Source: JBMORL01 sp049322335
GTDB lineage: Bacteria > Bacteroidota > Bacteroidia > Flavobacteriales_D > UBA2798
Reading direction: 5' to 3'
NCBI GenBank assembly: GCA_049322335.1
Contig: JBMORL010000113.1
Span: 1 to 57,549, forward strand
DNA: 57,549 bases
The translations under genes were made by a program, and so were the position numbers. How positions within the stretch are numbered: the first letter of the stretch is position 1; every line of letters starts with the position of its first letter. The notes beneath the pieces were generated by a model, which ran no database searches, was not told the DNA's origin, and saw only the letters and a program-made list of their open reading frames with translations. Shown here one piece after another: positions 44,401 through 52,257 of the stretch.

Positions 44401-44876
44401 CTTACATGCGTCACTTCCCCATTGAGAGAGTCGCCTACCGCATAATCAGAGCGCTGCATCAGGTCGTTGATCATTCCCTGCAGTCCCATGGCACGTCCGT
44501 CATCCGGATGATAAATGCGCGTGATGCCATAGTTTTGTAATTCTTCAATTTCAGAAGGAAGAATAGTTCCTCCTCCTCCGCCAAAAATTTTAATATGTTC
44601 TGCTCCCTTTTCTTTCAGCAGATCGAACATGTATTTAAAATATTCGGTGTGTCCGCCCTGGTAACTCGTCATAGCGATGGCCTGCGCGTCTTCTTCAATG
44701 GCGCAGTTCACCACTTCTTCCACGCTGCGATCGTGTCCAAGATGGATCACTTCTGCTCCCGTTCCCTGGATAATTCTGCGCATGATATTGATAGCGGCAT
44801 CGTGCCCGTCAAAAAGGGAAGCTGCAGTAACGATCCTGATCTTATTTTTCGGCTGGTATGGTTTTACTTCCTGCAT
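41466..44876 (-). CDS. icmF: IcmF: fused isobutyryl-CoA-type mutase with G-protein chaperone
   Basis: A TTG at 44915 precedes, but a TAnnTTTG element at 44903-44910 makes the ATG at 44876 the better start (1136 residues). Order: cobalamin-binding domain (about 10-140) with DGHDAA and HLGHDRS; MeaB-like GTPase (about 190-430) with P-loop GITGTGGSGKSS, and NKFD; linker; mutase barrel (about 580-1136) with YTPYSSTGLPEG, SISGYHIAEAGANP and AMQ/IQTSGRSLHAQEIDFND segments. This fusion carries acyl-CoA skeleton rearrangement together with its own cofactor chaperone. Residues about 467-482 (NPPSPREKGPGDEAR) are encoded by a palindromic repeat inserted in frame in the linker. Which acyl-CoA it uses was not resolved. 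Confidence 0.93.
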   Translation of the reverse strand: MQEVKPYQPKNKIRIVTAASLFDGHDAAINIMRRIIQGTGAEVIHLGHDRSVEEVVNCAIEEDAQAIAMTSYQGGHTEYFKYMFDLLKEKGAEHIKIFGGGGGTILPSEIEELQNYGITRIYHPDDGRAMGLQGMINDLMQRSDYAVGDSLNGEVTHVSVKDKKSIARLISAAENFPDTARPFLEKIKEKAKNSKTPVLGITGTGGSGKSSMVDEIVRRFLLDFKDKNIGIISVDPSKRKTGGALLGDRIRMNSIRNDRVYMRSLATRQSNLALSAHVGDAVNILKAANFDLVILETSGIGQSDTEILDHSDVSLYIMTPEFGAATQLEKIDMLDFADVVAINKFDKRGALDALRDVKKQYKRNHQLWEADDDSLPVYGTIASQFNDPGTNSLYKAVMDKLVEKKATDLKSSFTITKEMSEKIFVIPPARTRYLSEISENNRKYDEWVNKQCDIAEKLYAINKTIESLNPPSPREKGPGDEARQIVKVLHAEFDKIKLDLDPHNWEIIQQWPDKVKMYKDEFYIFRVRDKEIKIKTHTESLSHTQIPKVVTPRYKAWGELLRWVLQENVPGDFPYTSGIYPFKREGEDPTRMFAGEGAPERTNRRFHYVSLGMPAKRLSTAFDSVTLYGNDPGWRPDIYGKIGNSGVSICCLDDAKKLYSGFDLSDPKTSVSMTINGPAPMLLGFFMNAAIDQNCEKYIKQNGLEKEVTAKIEKIYKEKGVSRPQYTPYSSTGLPEGNDGLGLMLLGVTGDMILPKEVYEKIKAETLTQVRGTVQADILKEDQAQNTCIFSTEFALRLMGDVQEYFIKNKVRNFYSVSISGYHIAEAGANPITQLAFTLANGFTYVEYYLSRGMSINDFGPNLSFFFSNGIDPEYAVIGRVARRIWAKAMKEKYGADARSQMLKYHIQTSGRSLHAQEIDFNDIRTTLQALYAIYDNCNSLHTNAYDEAITTPTEESVRRAMAIQLIINRELGLAKNENPMQGSFIIEEMTDLVEEAVLSEFDRITERGGVLGAMETMYQRSKIQEESLYYETLKHTGEFPIIGVNTFLSSKGSPTILPKEVIRATEEEKKQQIDTIDNLHKKYEKESAEQLKKLQHAAVQNKNMFAELMEVTKYCSLGQITHSLFEVGGQYRRNM
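43430..43475. repeat. Palindromic repeat inserted in frame in icmF
   Basis: The G/C-rich string around CCCCTTCTCC-cgtg-GGAGAAGGGG forms a hairpin and is preceded by CTGGCC, as in short intergenic palindromes of Bacteroidota. It stands out in base composition from the surrounding gene and translates as a Pro/Gly/charged loop without breaking the frame. Confidence 0.6.
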
Positions 44877-44902
44877 GTATTGTTTTGGCTTGTATCCGGT
44901 TC

Positions 44903-44910
44903 CAAATTTA
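44903..44910 (-). promoter_or_regulatory. Candidate -7 element of icmF
   Basis: TAAATTTG on the minus strand matches TAnnTTTG, 26 bases before the ATG at 44876. The -33 region has only TTTC. Confidence 0.45.
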
Positions 44911-44968
44911 CGCAATCAGCCGCTTTTTCTGAAAGTTTTGTTTTGATCGGAAATTCATTCCTTTTAAA

Positions 44969-45025
44969 AACTAACATTTTTGTTAGTTACTGTTTTGTTA
45001 GTTATTAAAAAGTTAGTTATATTTG
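44969..45025 (+). promoter_or_regulatory. Promoter with GTTAGTTA operator array
   Basis: TTTG (44994-44997), 20 bases, TATATTTG (45018-45025) is a good promoter. AACTAACA-TTTT-TGTTAGTT (44969-44988) is a perfect inverted repeat, and GTTAGTTA recurs at 44982, 44997 and 45012, a strict 15-base period that overlaps both promoter boxes. A repressor covering the promoter is likely. Confidence 0.6.
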
Positions 45026-45030
45026 TGGGT

Positions 45031-46173
45031 ATGAATGATGAAAATGCTCCGTTCAAATACGGTAAATTAGCTGAGGAACAGGATTTTACCGACAGGGAAA
45101 CGGAAACCCGGTACCTGGTCACCAACTTTCAATCGGGTATAAATACCATCCTGATTTCGCCCCGGAGATGGGGAAAATCGTCTTTGGTGCTAAAAGCATC
45201 GCAAACCGCACAGGTCAAAAACCGGCAACTGAAATTCTGCCTGATTGATTTGTTTAAGGTGCGTACGGAAGAAGAATTTTATCATTACCTGGCCCAGGAA
45301 GTGGTTCGCTGCACCTCCAATAAGCTGGATGATGCGTTTGAATACACCAAAAAATTCATGGCGAAGTTTATTCCCAAATTATCGGTAAATCCTGATGTGA
45401 ACAGTGAAATTTCACTGAGCATGGACTGGAAGGAAGTGAAAAAAAATCCGGATGATATTCTGAACCTCGCTGAAAAAATTGCTGCGGAGAAAAAAATAAA
45501 AATGGTGATTTGTATCGATGAGTTTCAGAATATTTCGGAATTCGAAGATCCTTTGTCGTTTCAGAAAAAACTAAGATCGAACTGGCAGAAGCACAAACAT
45601 ATTTCCTATTGCTTATATGGAAGCAAGCGTCACATGATGATGGAAGTATTTACTTCGCCATCGGCACCGTTTTATAAATTCGGGGATATTCTGTTCCTGG
45701 AAAAAATAAAAACAACCGATTGGGAAAAATTTATTATGAAACGTTTTGCCGATACAGGAAAAAAAATAGAACCGCAGGATGCCACGTTAATCGCCACGCT
45801 GGTGGAAAACCATCCGTATTATGTGCAACAACTGGCGCAACAATCGTGGTTGCGAACTGCGCGCAAATGCAATACTGCTATTGTATATGACGCCCACGAA
45901 AACCTGGTCAGGCAGATGAGTTTGCTTTTTCACACCATTACCGATTCACTGAGCACCACACAGGTAAATTTTTTACATACGCTGATTGACGATGTGCAAA
46001 AAGTAAGTTCGCGATTAATTCTTGATACTTACCAGTTGGGGACATCTGCCAACATCCCGAGAATACGTGAAGCATTGCTGGAAAAAGAAATCATTGATAT
46101 GCATTCGGGAAAGACAGAATTTACCGACCCGTTGTATAAAAGCTGGTTGAAAAAATATTATTTCGGAAGGTAG
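45031..46173 (+). CDS. AAA-type ATPase (archaeal-ATPase-like P-loop protein)
   Basis: The start is the ATG at 45031 (380 residues); an upstream TTG lies before the promoter. The N-terminal part begins FKYGKLAEEQDFTDRETE, then Walker A SPRRWGKSS (near residue 47), Walker B MVICIDEFQNI near 165, and a sensor region YCLYGSKRHMM near 205, as in the ATPase_2/AAA_14 type. A C-terminal helical/winged-helix region follows (about 290-380: LLEKEIIDMHSGKTEFTDPLYKSWL). Such proteins are common singletons in Bacteroidota and archaea with no settled function. It is monocistronic, with a repeat-rich operator that suggests tight control. Confidence 0.8.
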   Translation: MNDENAPFKYGKLAEEQDFTDRETETRYLVTNFQSGINTILISPRRWGKSSLVLKASQTAQVKNRQLKFCLIDLFKVRTEEEFYHYLAQEVVRCTSNKLDDAFEYTKKFMAKFIPKLSVNPDVNSEISLSMDWKEVKKNPDDILNLAEKIAAEKKIKMVICIDEFQNISEFEDPLSFQKKLRSNWQKHKHISYCLYGSKRHMMMEVFTSPSAPFYKFGDILFLEKIKTTDWEKFIMKRFADTGKKIEPQDATLIATLVENHPYYVQQLAQQSWLRTARKCNTAIVYDAHENLVRQMSLLFHTITDSLSTTQVNFLHTLIDDVQKVSSRLILDTYQLGTSANIPRIREALLEKEIIDMHSGKTEFTDPLYKSWLKKYYFGR

Positions 46174-46178
46174 ATATT

Positions 46179-47384
46179 TCACTCCCCATATTTGGTTTTT
46201 TTATAAGGAATTTTTATTGTTTTTTTTGATCCATCTATCAGGGAATAAATATCTATTTCCATGTTGTTTTTCGAAGGTGAAGCATAATATTTCCCATTAG
46301 GATCAAGAATATATCTGGGAGTAGAATTATAATAAAACAAATAATGCCGGAATGCTCCCAACTCTTTCATTTCAGGATAAGAATATACAATGTTATAACC
46401 TTTGTTGTGCTTAAAATGAGGTAGTGAAATACATTTTCCATCGGGAGAAATCAAAATTTCATCATCCGCGATATTTTTTTTGATCAGCAGATTGGATCCG
46501 TTTGCAGGGTCATAAACATACAGGTCACAGCCGAACCAGTATTCTTCATCATTATCCATAATATAGAATATTTTTCCGCTTATATCATTTCCAATGAATT
46601 TTGCATGAGGAAATCTTTTGATTTTTAAACCAATTGTATCAACCATATCTTTGTGCCATGAACTGATTACAAATTCATTGTTTTTGGAATAGGTTCCGCT
46701 GCCAAAATAATCAAATTGCATAAAGGTATCCAATTCACAGAGAATGTCAGTAAAAGGATCAATAATCATGACTTGTTGGGAATGAGAATCATCATTCAGT
46801 TTTTTCCATAAATAAAAATAATTCTGATCTTTTCCGTTCAACCAGTTTTTATTCCAGTTTTGGCGGGGAGGATCGTAAGCAAGGCTATCTGGCCCATATT
46901 GCCAAATAAATTTCCCGTTTTCAGGATCTGTGATAAAAAAAGAATAATAATTTTCGCCCGAGGATTTAGATTTACACTGAATGTGGGAATAAAATAAATT
47001 ATTTTTAAAGTTTCCGTATTCATAGTTTAATTGAAAACGATTGGTATCTATTAAAGTGTGATAATTTATTTTTTTTCTTTCCCATGTTTCAGTGTCATAA
47101 AAATATTCCCCGTCACTCGCCCATTTTTCGTTTTCAGAATATTTTGACGCACAGTTAAAAGAATAATATTTATTAAGGCCAATTTCATCACCATGAATAA
47201 ATATTTCCTTTTTAGAATCGTAAATAATTGAGAAATAATCATAATAACTTCCGGTAATATTCCAGAAACGTCCACCCGGAGAGCAATGAAAATCAAAAAT
47301 AGCAGGTGACCATTCTTTTGCCCCGGAAAGGGAATGAGGAACGGAAAAACAAATCACTAATAGAATCAGGTAACGGCCAAACAT
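46179..47384 (-). CDS. Secreted propeller-like protein of unknown function
   Basis: The start is the ATG at 47384 (401 residues); the longer frame uses a TTG. A signal peptide (RYLILLVICFSVPHSLSGA) is followed by repeated strand motifs with SPGGRFWN, DPENGKFIWQYG, YDPANGSNLLIKK, LISPDGKCISLP, LDPNGKYYASPSKNN. These S/D-P-x-G-K elements are typical of WD40/TolB-like blades, but no family is certain. There is no sorting domain or lipobox. It converges with the AAA ATPase, with a 5-base gap. Confidence 0.65.
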   Translation of the reverse strand: MFGRYLILLVICFSVPHSLSGAKEWSPAIFDFHCSPGGRFWNITGSYYDYFSIIYDSKKEIFIHGDEIGLNKYYSFNCASKYSENEKWASDGEYFYDTETWERKKINYHTLIDTNRFQLNYEYGNFKNNLFYSHIQCKSKSSGENYYSFFITDPENGKFIWQYGPDSLAYDPPRQNWNKNWLNGKDQNYFYLWKKLNDDSHSQQVMIIDPFTDILCELDTFMQFDYFGSGTYSKNNEFVISSWHKDMVDTIGLKIKRFPHAKFIGNDISGKIFYIMDNDEEYWFGCDLYVYDPANGSNLLIKKNIADDEILISPDGKCISLPHFKHNKGYNIVYSYPEMKELGAFRHYLFYYNSTPRYILDPNGKYYASPSKNNMEIDIYSLIDGSKKTIKIPYKKTKYGE

Positions 47385-47447
47385 AAATTCTGTTTGGCTC
47401 AAAATTAGCTGGCTGCCACAAAAGACTGGTTAACCTGCGTTAATAAA

Positions 47448-49070
47448 TCAAACCAGTTCCTTCTCCCGCTTCCTCAACTCTTTAATTTTTTCATCCGCCA
47501 GGTAATCATCAAAAGTCATTTGTTTATCGATGATATTTCCGTTGGGAAGGATTTCGATAATGCGGTTGGCTACCGTTTGCATAAATTCGTGGTCGTGGGA
47601 AGTGAACATCACCAAACCTTTATAATCGATAAGTGAATTATTAAAAGCAGTGATGGATTCAAGATCGAGGTGATTAGTGGGTTCATCGAGAATTAAAAAA
47701 TTGGCCGATTGCAACATCAGTCTGGATAACATACAACGCACTTTTTCTCCACCCGACAGCACTTTCACCGATTTCAGCGCTTCCTGCCCGGAGAATAACA
47801 TTTTTCCGAGAAAACCACGGATGTAATCTTCATCTTTATTAATGGAATATTCGCGCAACCAGTCGATGAGTGAAAGATCTTCGGTGAAAAAAGCATGATT
47901 TTCGTTGGGCAGATATGCTTTTTTAATCGTAATTCCCCATTCAATTGTTCCTGTTGCGTGTTTATCTCCCGCCAAAATATCAAAAAGTGCTGTAATGCAC
48001 TGGCTGTTATGAGACAGAACGGCAATTTTATCGTTGCGATTCAGTTTAAATGAACTATTTTTAAAATAAACTGTTCCATCTTCTGCCGTATAGGAAAGAT
48101 TGTTTACCGCTAGTATCTGGTCACCCGGCTCCCGTTCCATTGTAAAAATAATTCCTGGATATCTCCGGGTAGACGGTTTTATTTCATCCACTACGAGTTT
48201 TTCAAGCAATTTCTTACGGCTGGTGGCTTGCTTGCTTTTGGAGGCATTGGCGCTAAACCTGCGAACGAAATCCTGCAACTCTTTTCGTTTATCTTCTACT
48301 TTTTTATTCTGATCCGCACGCTGACGTAACGCTAACTGGCTGGCCTGGTACCAGAACGAATAATTTCCGGTATATAAAGTAATTTTTCCGAAATCAATAT
48401 CCGCAACGTGAGTACACACTGTATCCAAAAAGTGGCGGTCGTGTGAAACAACGATCACCGTATTTTTAAAATCAGCTAAAAAATCTTCGAGCCACGAAAT
48501 GGTTTCCACATCCAGATCGTTGGTTGGCTCATCGAGAATTAAAATGTCCGGATTTCCGAAAAGTGCCTGTGCAAGCAGAACACGTACTTTCTGATTATTG
48601 CTCAGTTCATTCATGTAACTATAGTGAAGGCTTTCCTTTACCCCAAGATTACTCAATAATTCGGCTGCCATGGTTTCAGCGTTCCATCCATCCATTTCAG
48701 CAAATTCAGCTTCCAGTTCTGCGGCACGGTTTCCATCTTCCTCAGTCATGTCGGGCTTTGCATAAATAGCATCTTTCTCCTGCATCACCTGCCAGAGTTT
48801 TTTATGTCCCATAATCACCGTATGAATCACCTGGTGCTGGTCGAATTCAAAGTGATTTTGTTTGAGTACCGCCATTCTTTTTCCCGGAACGATGGAAACA
48901 ATACCTTTAGTAGCATCTACTTCACCTGAAAGAATTTTCAGAAAAGTTGACTTTCCTGCACCATTGGCGCCAATCACACCATAGCAATTGCCTTCGGTAA
49001 ACTGAACGTTCACTTCATCAAAAAGCACCCTTTTTCCATATTGGAGGGTAATATTCGTACATGAGATCAT
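47448..49070 (-). CDS. ybiT: ABC-F ATPase, YbiT type, with one degenerate nucleotide site
   Basis: The start is the ATG at 49070 (540 residues, MISCTNITLQYGKR); a TTG lies upstream. NBD1 has Walker A GANGAGKST, a changed signature LSNNQ and Walker B LILDEPTNDLD. The linker is basic (about 240-300: RRFSANASKSKQATSRKK). NBD2 has no Walker A consensus (LSHNSQCITALFDILAG) but an intact signature LSGGEK and Walker B LILDEPTNHLD. ABC-F proteins bind the ribosome and act in translation or antibiotic protection. Because sites form between Walker A of one domain and signature of the other, one site is canonical and the other lacks both elements. No membrane partner is present. Confidence 0.9.
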   Translation of the reverse strand: MISCTNITLQYGKRVLFDEVNVQFTEGNCYGVIGANGAGKSTFLKILSGEVDATKGIVSIVPGKRMAVLKQNHFEFDQHQVIHTVIMGHKKLWQVMQEKDAIYAKPDMTEEDGNRAAELEAEFAEMDGWNAETMAAELLSNLGVKESLHYSYMNELSNNQKVRVLLAQALFGNPDILILDEPTNDLDVETISWLEDFLADFKNTVIVVSHDRHFLDTVCTHVADIDFGKITLYTGNYSFWYQASQLALRQRADQNKKVEDKRKELQDFVRRFSANASKSKQATSRKKLLEKLVVDEIKPSTRRYPGIIFTMEREPGDQILAVNNLSYTAEDGTVYFKNSSFKLNRNDKIAVLSHNSQCITALFDILAGDKHATGTIEWGITIKKAYLPNENHAFFTEDLSLIDWLREYSINKDEDYIRGFLGKMLFSGQEALKSVKVLSGGEKVRCMLSRLMLQSANFLILDEPTNHLDLESITAFNNSLIDYKGLVMFTSHDHEFMQTVANRIIEILPNGNIIDKQMTFDDYLADEKIKELRKREKELV

Positions 49071-49187
49071 ACCTGCAACCCGTTTTATTTCGGGCCGCAA
49101 AAATACGTAAAATACAGGCAGTTATACCCCATGAATTTCGACCAAAGCCGGATATTAACATACCATTTATAAAAAAACAGGTATTTA

Positions 49188-49220
49188 TTTGGTAATAAGA
49201 AAGAAACCACCGTATATTTG
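49188..49220 (+). promoter_or_regulatory. Bacteroidota-type promoter
   Basis: TTTG (49188-49191), 21 bases, TATATTTG (49213-49220), with the ATG 43 bases downstream. Confidence 0.65.
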
Positions 49221-49262
49221 CGCCCTAATTAAAAAAACTATTAACCAAAAAACCATTAAACA

Positions 49263-49721
49263 ATGAAAATCAAAGTATTAGCCCTTGCTGCAGTTGCGAC
49301 TTTCATGTTCGCTTGCGGTGGTGGAGACACTCCCGAGAAAGTAGCAGAAGATTTCCACAAAGCTCTTGGCGAAAAAGACTTCGCAAAAGCTAAAGACCTC
49401 GCTACCAAAAAAGGACAAGGCGACCTGAAGACTTTAGAAGAAATGTCTAAGTCAATGGGAGCTATGGGTGGCGAAGAGAAAGCTGAAAAAGTAGAGATGG
49501 ATGTTGTAACCTGCGCTGAAGTAAAGGACGACAAAACTACTTGTACCTGCAAAGAGAAAAACGGAAAAGAAACCAAGTACAACATGGTTAAAGAAGACGG
49601 AAAATGGAAAGTTGACTACAGCAAAATGGGCGACATGGGTGGAGGAGAAACCATGGACATGGATGCAACTGAACCCGTTGAACCTGAGCCAATGGTTGAA
49701 GATACTGCTACAGTTGAATAA
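49263..49721 (+). CDS. DUF4878-like lipoprotein
   Basis: A protein of 152 residues with a lipoprotein signal (LALAAVATFMFAC; Cys about 18) and GGGD after it. The body (TPEKVAEDFHKALGEKDFAKAKDLATKKG, then TCTCKEKNGKETKYNMVKEDGKWKVDYSKM) follows the DUF4878/NTF2-like lipoprotein pattern. The C-terminus is Met/Asp/Pro/Glu rich. Codon use is of a kind seen in well-expressed genes, and it has a strong promoter and a strong terminator, so it is probably abundant. The role is unknown. Confidence 0.75.
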   Translation: MKIKVLALAAVATFMFACGGGDTPEKVAEDFHKALGEKDFAKAKDLATKKGQGDLKTLEEMSKSMGAMGGEEKAEKVEMDVVTCAEVKDDKTTCTCKEKNGKETKYNMVKEDGKWKVDYSKMGDMGGGETMDMDATEPVEPEPMVEDTATVE

Positions 49722-49741
49722 TCAAACTGTTTCAATAGAGA

Positions 49742-49773
49742 AAAGCCCTGCACTTGTGCGGGGCTTTTTTTTT
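49742..49773 (+). terminator. Rho-independent terminator
   Basis: AAGCCCTGCAC-tt-GTGCGGGGCTT followed by a run of T, 20 bases after the lipoprotein stop. Confidence 0.92.
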
Positions 49774-49822
49774 GCCTGCCTCTCCTGTCGGCAGGCTGAC
49801 ATCCTCTCCCAAAGGGAGAGGA
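49774..49822. repeat. Interspersed palindromic element
   Basis: GCCTGCC...GGCAGGC and CCTCTCCC-aaa-GGGAGAGG hairpins in tandem. It is similar to the element at 8781-8844. Confidence 0.6.
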
Positions 49823-49876
49823 GAGTAGGAAATGCAGGTTTGTTATTCTTCTTTCCAAAGGAAAGAAGAATACAAT

Positions 49877-51094
49877 TTAGTCGATGGTCCAGTGGAATTC
49901 GTTTTTTAGAAGAGGTAGCCGGGTGAGATCGAGCTTTTCGAGAATGATTTGGGAGGAGTCGGTAAGTTTTGTAAGTATTAATATGTTTTCTCCATTTTGT
50001 GAATAAGGATATTCGTATTTGTTTTTGGTGATGTATTTTTCAAGGATCAGTTTTTTGCCGGTTGTATCGTATTCCAGTTTGAAATCGTACATTCTTTCGT
50101 CTTGCGTCTGGATAATAAAATATCCTCTCCGGTGAATAAACACCCGTTTCCATCCGCTGGCATTCTCTTTCACATCGTAGGCTCCGTGAAACAACGGGCG
50201 TTTTGCCAGATCATCATTGAAATTTCCCGAAATAAAGTAAATGGCCAGCGCGTTATAAAATATTATTGCCAAAACGAATAGTTTTATTGTAAGATATGTT
50301 CTTCGCTGAACAAGCGATGAGAACACGGGGCTATACATTGTTATATTTATTACCTTTTCCTGTACTACGAAAAAATACAGGCGTTTTATATGAGGAGAAA
50401 TGATAATAACTGAAAGCAACAGCAGAAAAGAAGAAAATATCTTTACCGAAATATCAAAACTGAAATTAATCATCACCACGTTCAGCATTACGGCAAACGA
50501 AAATAATCCGCCCGGCAATCTTGTTTTACGAAACAACAATAAAATTCCTGCTATAACTTCCAGCGAGCCGGTAAAAACATTATACAGCCACGAACTTCCC
50601 ATGCTGGTCCAATAAAGAAGGTCTTTGGGTGTTTGCCCTACCGTAGTATAAAGTGTATTAGGTTCGGGAAGAAAGAACTGATACTTGAAAACTTTATTGA
50701 AACCATAAGATAACAGGTGATAGGCCAGGTAATAGCTGATAACTACAGTAAAAGAATAAACGAATACCGGTGACAACTCTTTGTTTGCCCGGTACCATTG
50801 AATAAGAAAAGCAACAAAAAAAGAAATGACAAGAAGGTTGAATGTATGAATATATAGTGCTTTTGTATCGGAAAGCAGGCTGAGCGAAATGGTTTCTTCT
50901 GTTTGAAAAACATGTTGCGCTGAAATATCCACCAGTGAACTGAAAAAAGGTTCGATCCATTTTCCCGGCACAGGCAGGTTTTGGCTGTCGAAGGGAAAAC
51001 TTAGCATGAACAAAAGAGAAAAACATCCCAAAAACAGGTAAAAACAGTTTTTTACCGGGTAACTGAATGAATATTCCGTCATTTTATCCTTCAT
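49877..51094 (-). CDS. DoxX-like integral membrane protein
   Basis: ATG codons at 51094 and 51082 are both possible starts (405 or 401 residues). There are about eight hydrophobic helices (for example YLFLGCFSLLFMLSFPF, LLVISFFVAFLIQW, ILLLFRKTRLPGGLFSFAVMLNVVMINFSFD). The motif WTSMGSSWLYNVFTGSLEVIAGILLLF is DoxX-like, and the last about 110 residues form a soluble beta-rich domain (RVFIHRRGYFIIQTQDERMYDFKLEYD). The role is unknown. The 5' end overlaps nothing, but it diverges closely from the next gene. Confidence 0.7.
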   Translation of the reverse strand: MKDKMTEYSFSYPVKNCFYLFLGCFSLLFMLSFPFDSQNLPVPGKWIEPFFSSLVDISAQHVFQTEETISLSLLSDTKALYIHTFNLLVISFFVAFLIQWYRANKELSPVFVYSFTVVISYYLAYHLLSYGFNKVFKYQFFLPEPNTLYTTVGQTPKDLLYWTSMGSSWLYNVFTGSLEVIAGILLLFRKTRLPGGLFSFAVMLNVVMINFSFDISVKIFSSFLLLLSVIIISPHIKRLYFFVVQEKVINITMYSPVFSSLVQRRTYLTIKLFVLAIIFYNALAIYFISGNFNDDLAKRPLFHGAYDVKENASGWKRVFIHRRGYFIIQTQDERMYDFKLEYDTTGKKLILEKYITKNKYEYPYSQNGENILILTKLTDSSQIILEKLDLTRLPLLKNEFHWTID

Positions 51095-51192
51095 TGATAA
51101 ATAATACAACCTTTACCCTGTATCGTTCATTTTTAAACGTATTATTTGAACCTGGCGACTACTTTACTGTACAGGAAGAAAAACCAATTACT

Positions 51193-51780
51193 ATGTTCAA
51201 AAAAATACTCTTTTTCCTGGCTGTTTCTGCCTTTTCACATTCGGGTTACGCTCAAACCAAGCTCATTGCCCACCGGAGCCATAGCGGAAGCGATCAGAAT
51301 TTTTCGCTGGAAAGTCCCGATAATTTAGGGAATATTGATCCAAAATTTTATCCCGAAGTAATGCCCAAACTGGAAGAGGCTGAAAAAAAAGAAGAAGAGC
51401 GAAAAAAAGCAGAAGCCTTGCGTCAGGCTGAACTGGAAAAACAAAAAAAAATGGAAGCGGAAAAGCTAAAACAGATAGAACTGGAAAAACAAAAACAACT
51501 GGAAACTGAAAAACGGAACCAGCTTGTAAAAGACAGCACCGAAAAAGTAAAACGCGAAAAATTCGTGAAAGATTCCACCGCAAAAGTGCACAAAAGACAA
51601 TATTATTCTCCCTATGGACTGCCAATCAACAAATCCCCGAAACCTGAAGCCGCTGGGCATCTCACATCACCCCGTTTCAAAACTTCCGGCCGATCGCTGG
51701 AAGCTGATTTTTCATTTGCAGCATGGTTACTGATCTCTGCAGCCGCCCTCTCTTGGTTCACTGTCAGAAAAACCCGGTGA
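51193..51780 (+). CDS. Coiled-coil envelope protein with C-terminal membrane anchor
   Basis: The longer frame from 51067 has no sense before the signal peptide, so the ATG at 51193 is used (195 residues). A signal peptide (KILFFLAVSAFSHSGYAQ) is followed by a Lys/Glu/Gln-rich coiled coil (about residues 55-140, heptad-like EKQKKMEAEKLKQIE), a Pro-containing linker and a single C-terminal helix (FAAWLLISAAALSWFTV) before RKTR. This signal-stalk-TM-basic tail layout would hold the coil in the periplasm. It resembles C-terminal sorting signals only in outline, with no recognisable motif before the helix. Two terminators follow. Confidence 0.6.
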   Translation: MFKKILFFLAVSAFSHSGYAQTKLIAHRSHSGSDQNFSLESPDNLGNIDPKFYPEVMPKLEEAEKKEEERKKAEALRQAELEKQKKMEAEKLKQIELEKQKQLETEKRNQLVKDSTEKVKREKFVKDSTAKVHKRQYYSPYGLPINKSPKPEAAGHLTSPRFKTSGRSLEADFSFAAWLLISAAALSWFTVRKTR

Positions 51781-51792
51781 ACAGTCTTTCAG

Positions 51793-51817
51793 AATGTCAG
51801 CTAACCTGACATTTTTT
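51793..51817 (+). terminator. Rho-independent terminator
   Basis: AATGTCAG-ctaac-CTGACATT followed by T residues, 13 bases after the preceding stop. Confidence 0.8.
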
Positions 51818-51853
51818 CAATCCATATTCTGAAAAATTCTTAAAAAACGTTTC

Positions 51854-51881
51854 AGCCTGTCACATTTTGACAGGCTTTTTT
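51854..51881 (+). terminator. Second rho-independent terminator, in tandem
   Basis: AGCCTGTCA-cattt-TGACAGGCT with a T-run; it shuts off read-through into groES. Confidence 0.85.
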
Positions 51882-51949
51882 CATTGGCATAATCGTTGAC
51901 CGTTCCGCAATATCCAATTTTAAATGTCAAACCTCAAATAATCAAATTT

Positions 51950-52255
51950 ATGGCAACATTAACAGCAGAAAAAAAATCAGTGAAAGTAAACGTAAAACCT
52001 CTTGCTGACAGAGTTCTGGTAGAGCCCTCGCCTGCAGAGGAAAAAACAGCGGGCGGAATCATTATTCCCGATACCGCCAAAGAAAAACCACAGCGCGGAA
52101 CCGTAGTGGCTGTGGGAACAGGAAAAAAAGACGAACCCATGACCGTGAAAGTGGGCGACACCATTCTCTATGGCAAATATTCGGGTACAGAAATTTCTGT
52201 TGACGGAAATGATTACCTGATTATGCGGGAGAGTGATATTTATGCGGTGATTTGA
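51950..52255 (+). CDS. groS: Co-chaperonin GroES
   Basis: The ATG at 51950 (101 residues) is chosen over a frame that starts at 51896, because homologues begin shortly before VKPLADRVLVEP. All GroES features are present: KPLADRVLVEPSPAEEKTAGGIIIP with the mobile loop, KEKPQRGTVVAVGTG and the end YLIMRESDIYAVI. The heptamer caps GroEL in the cytoplasm. The usual groES-groEL order is kept, but about 140 bases with a palindromic repeat separate them. No CIRCE element was seen. Confidence 0.97.
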   Translation: MATLTAEKKSVKVNVKPLADRVLVEPSPAEEKTAGGIIIPDTAKEKPQRGTVVAVGTGKKDEPMTVKVGDTILYGKYSGTEISVDGNDYLIMRESDIYAVI

Positions 52256-52257
52256 CC

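Noticed and set aside
44876..44915. TTG start for icmF at 44915
   Set aside because: A TAnnTTTG element overlaps the interval, and the ATG at 44876 agrees with the usual N-terminus just before the cobalamin domain. Similar upstream TTG starts at 24011, 4031, 47402, 49100, 51109 and 44980 were rejected in favour of nearby ATGs.
51885..51899. TGGCAT-N5-TTGA, a sigma-54-like string before groES
   Set aside because: The -24 box ends in T and the -12 box lacks the final C. No palindrome of the cluster type is near, and sigma-54 control of groES would be unexpected here.
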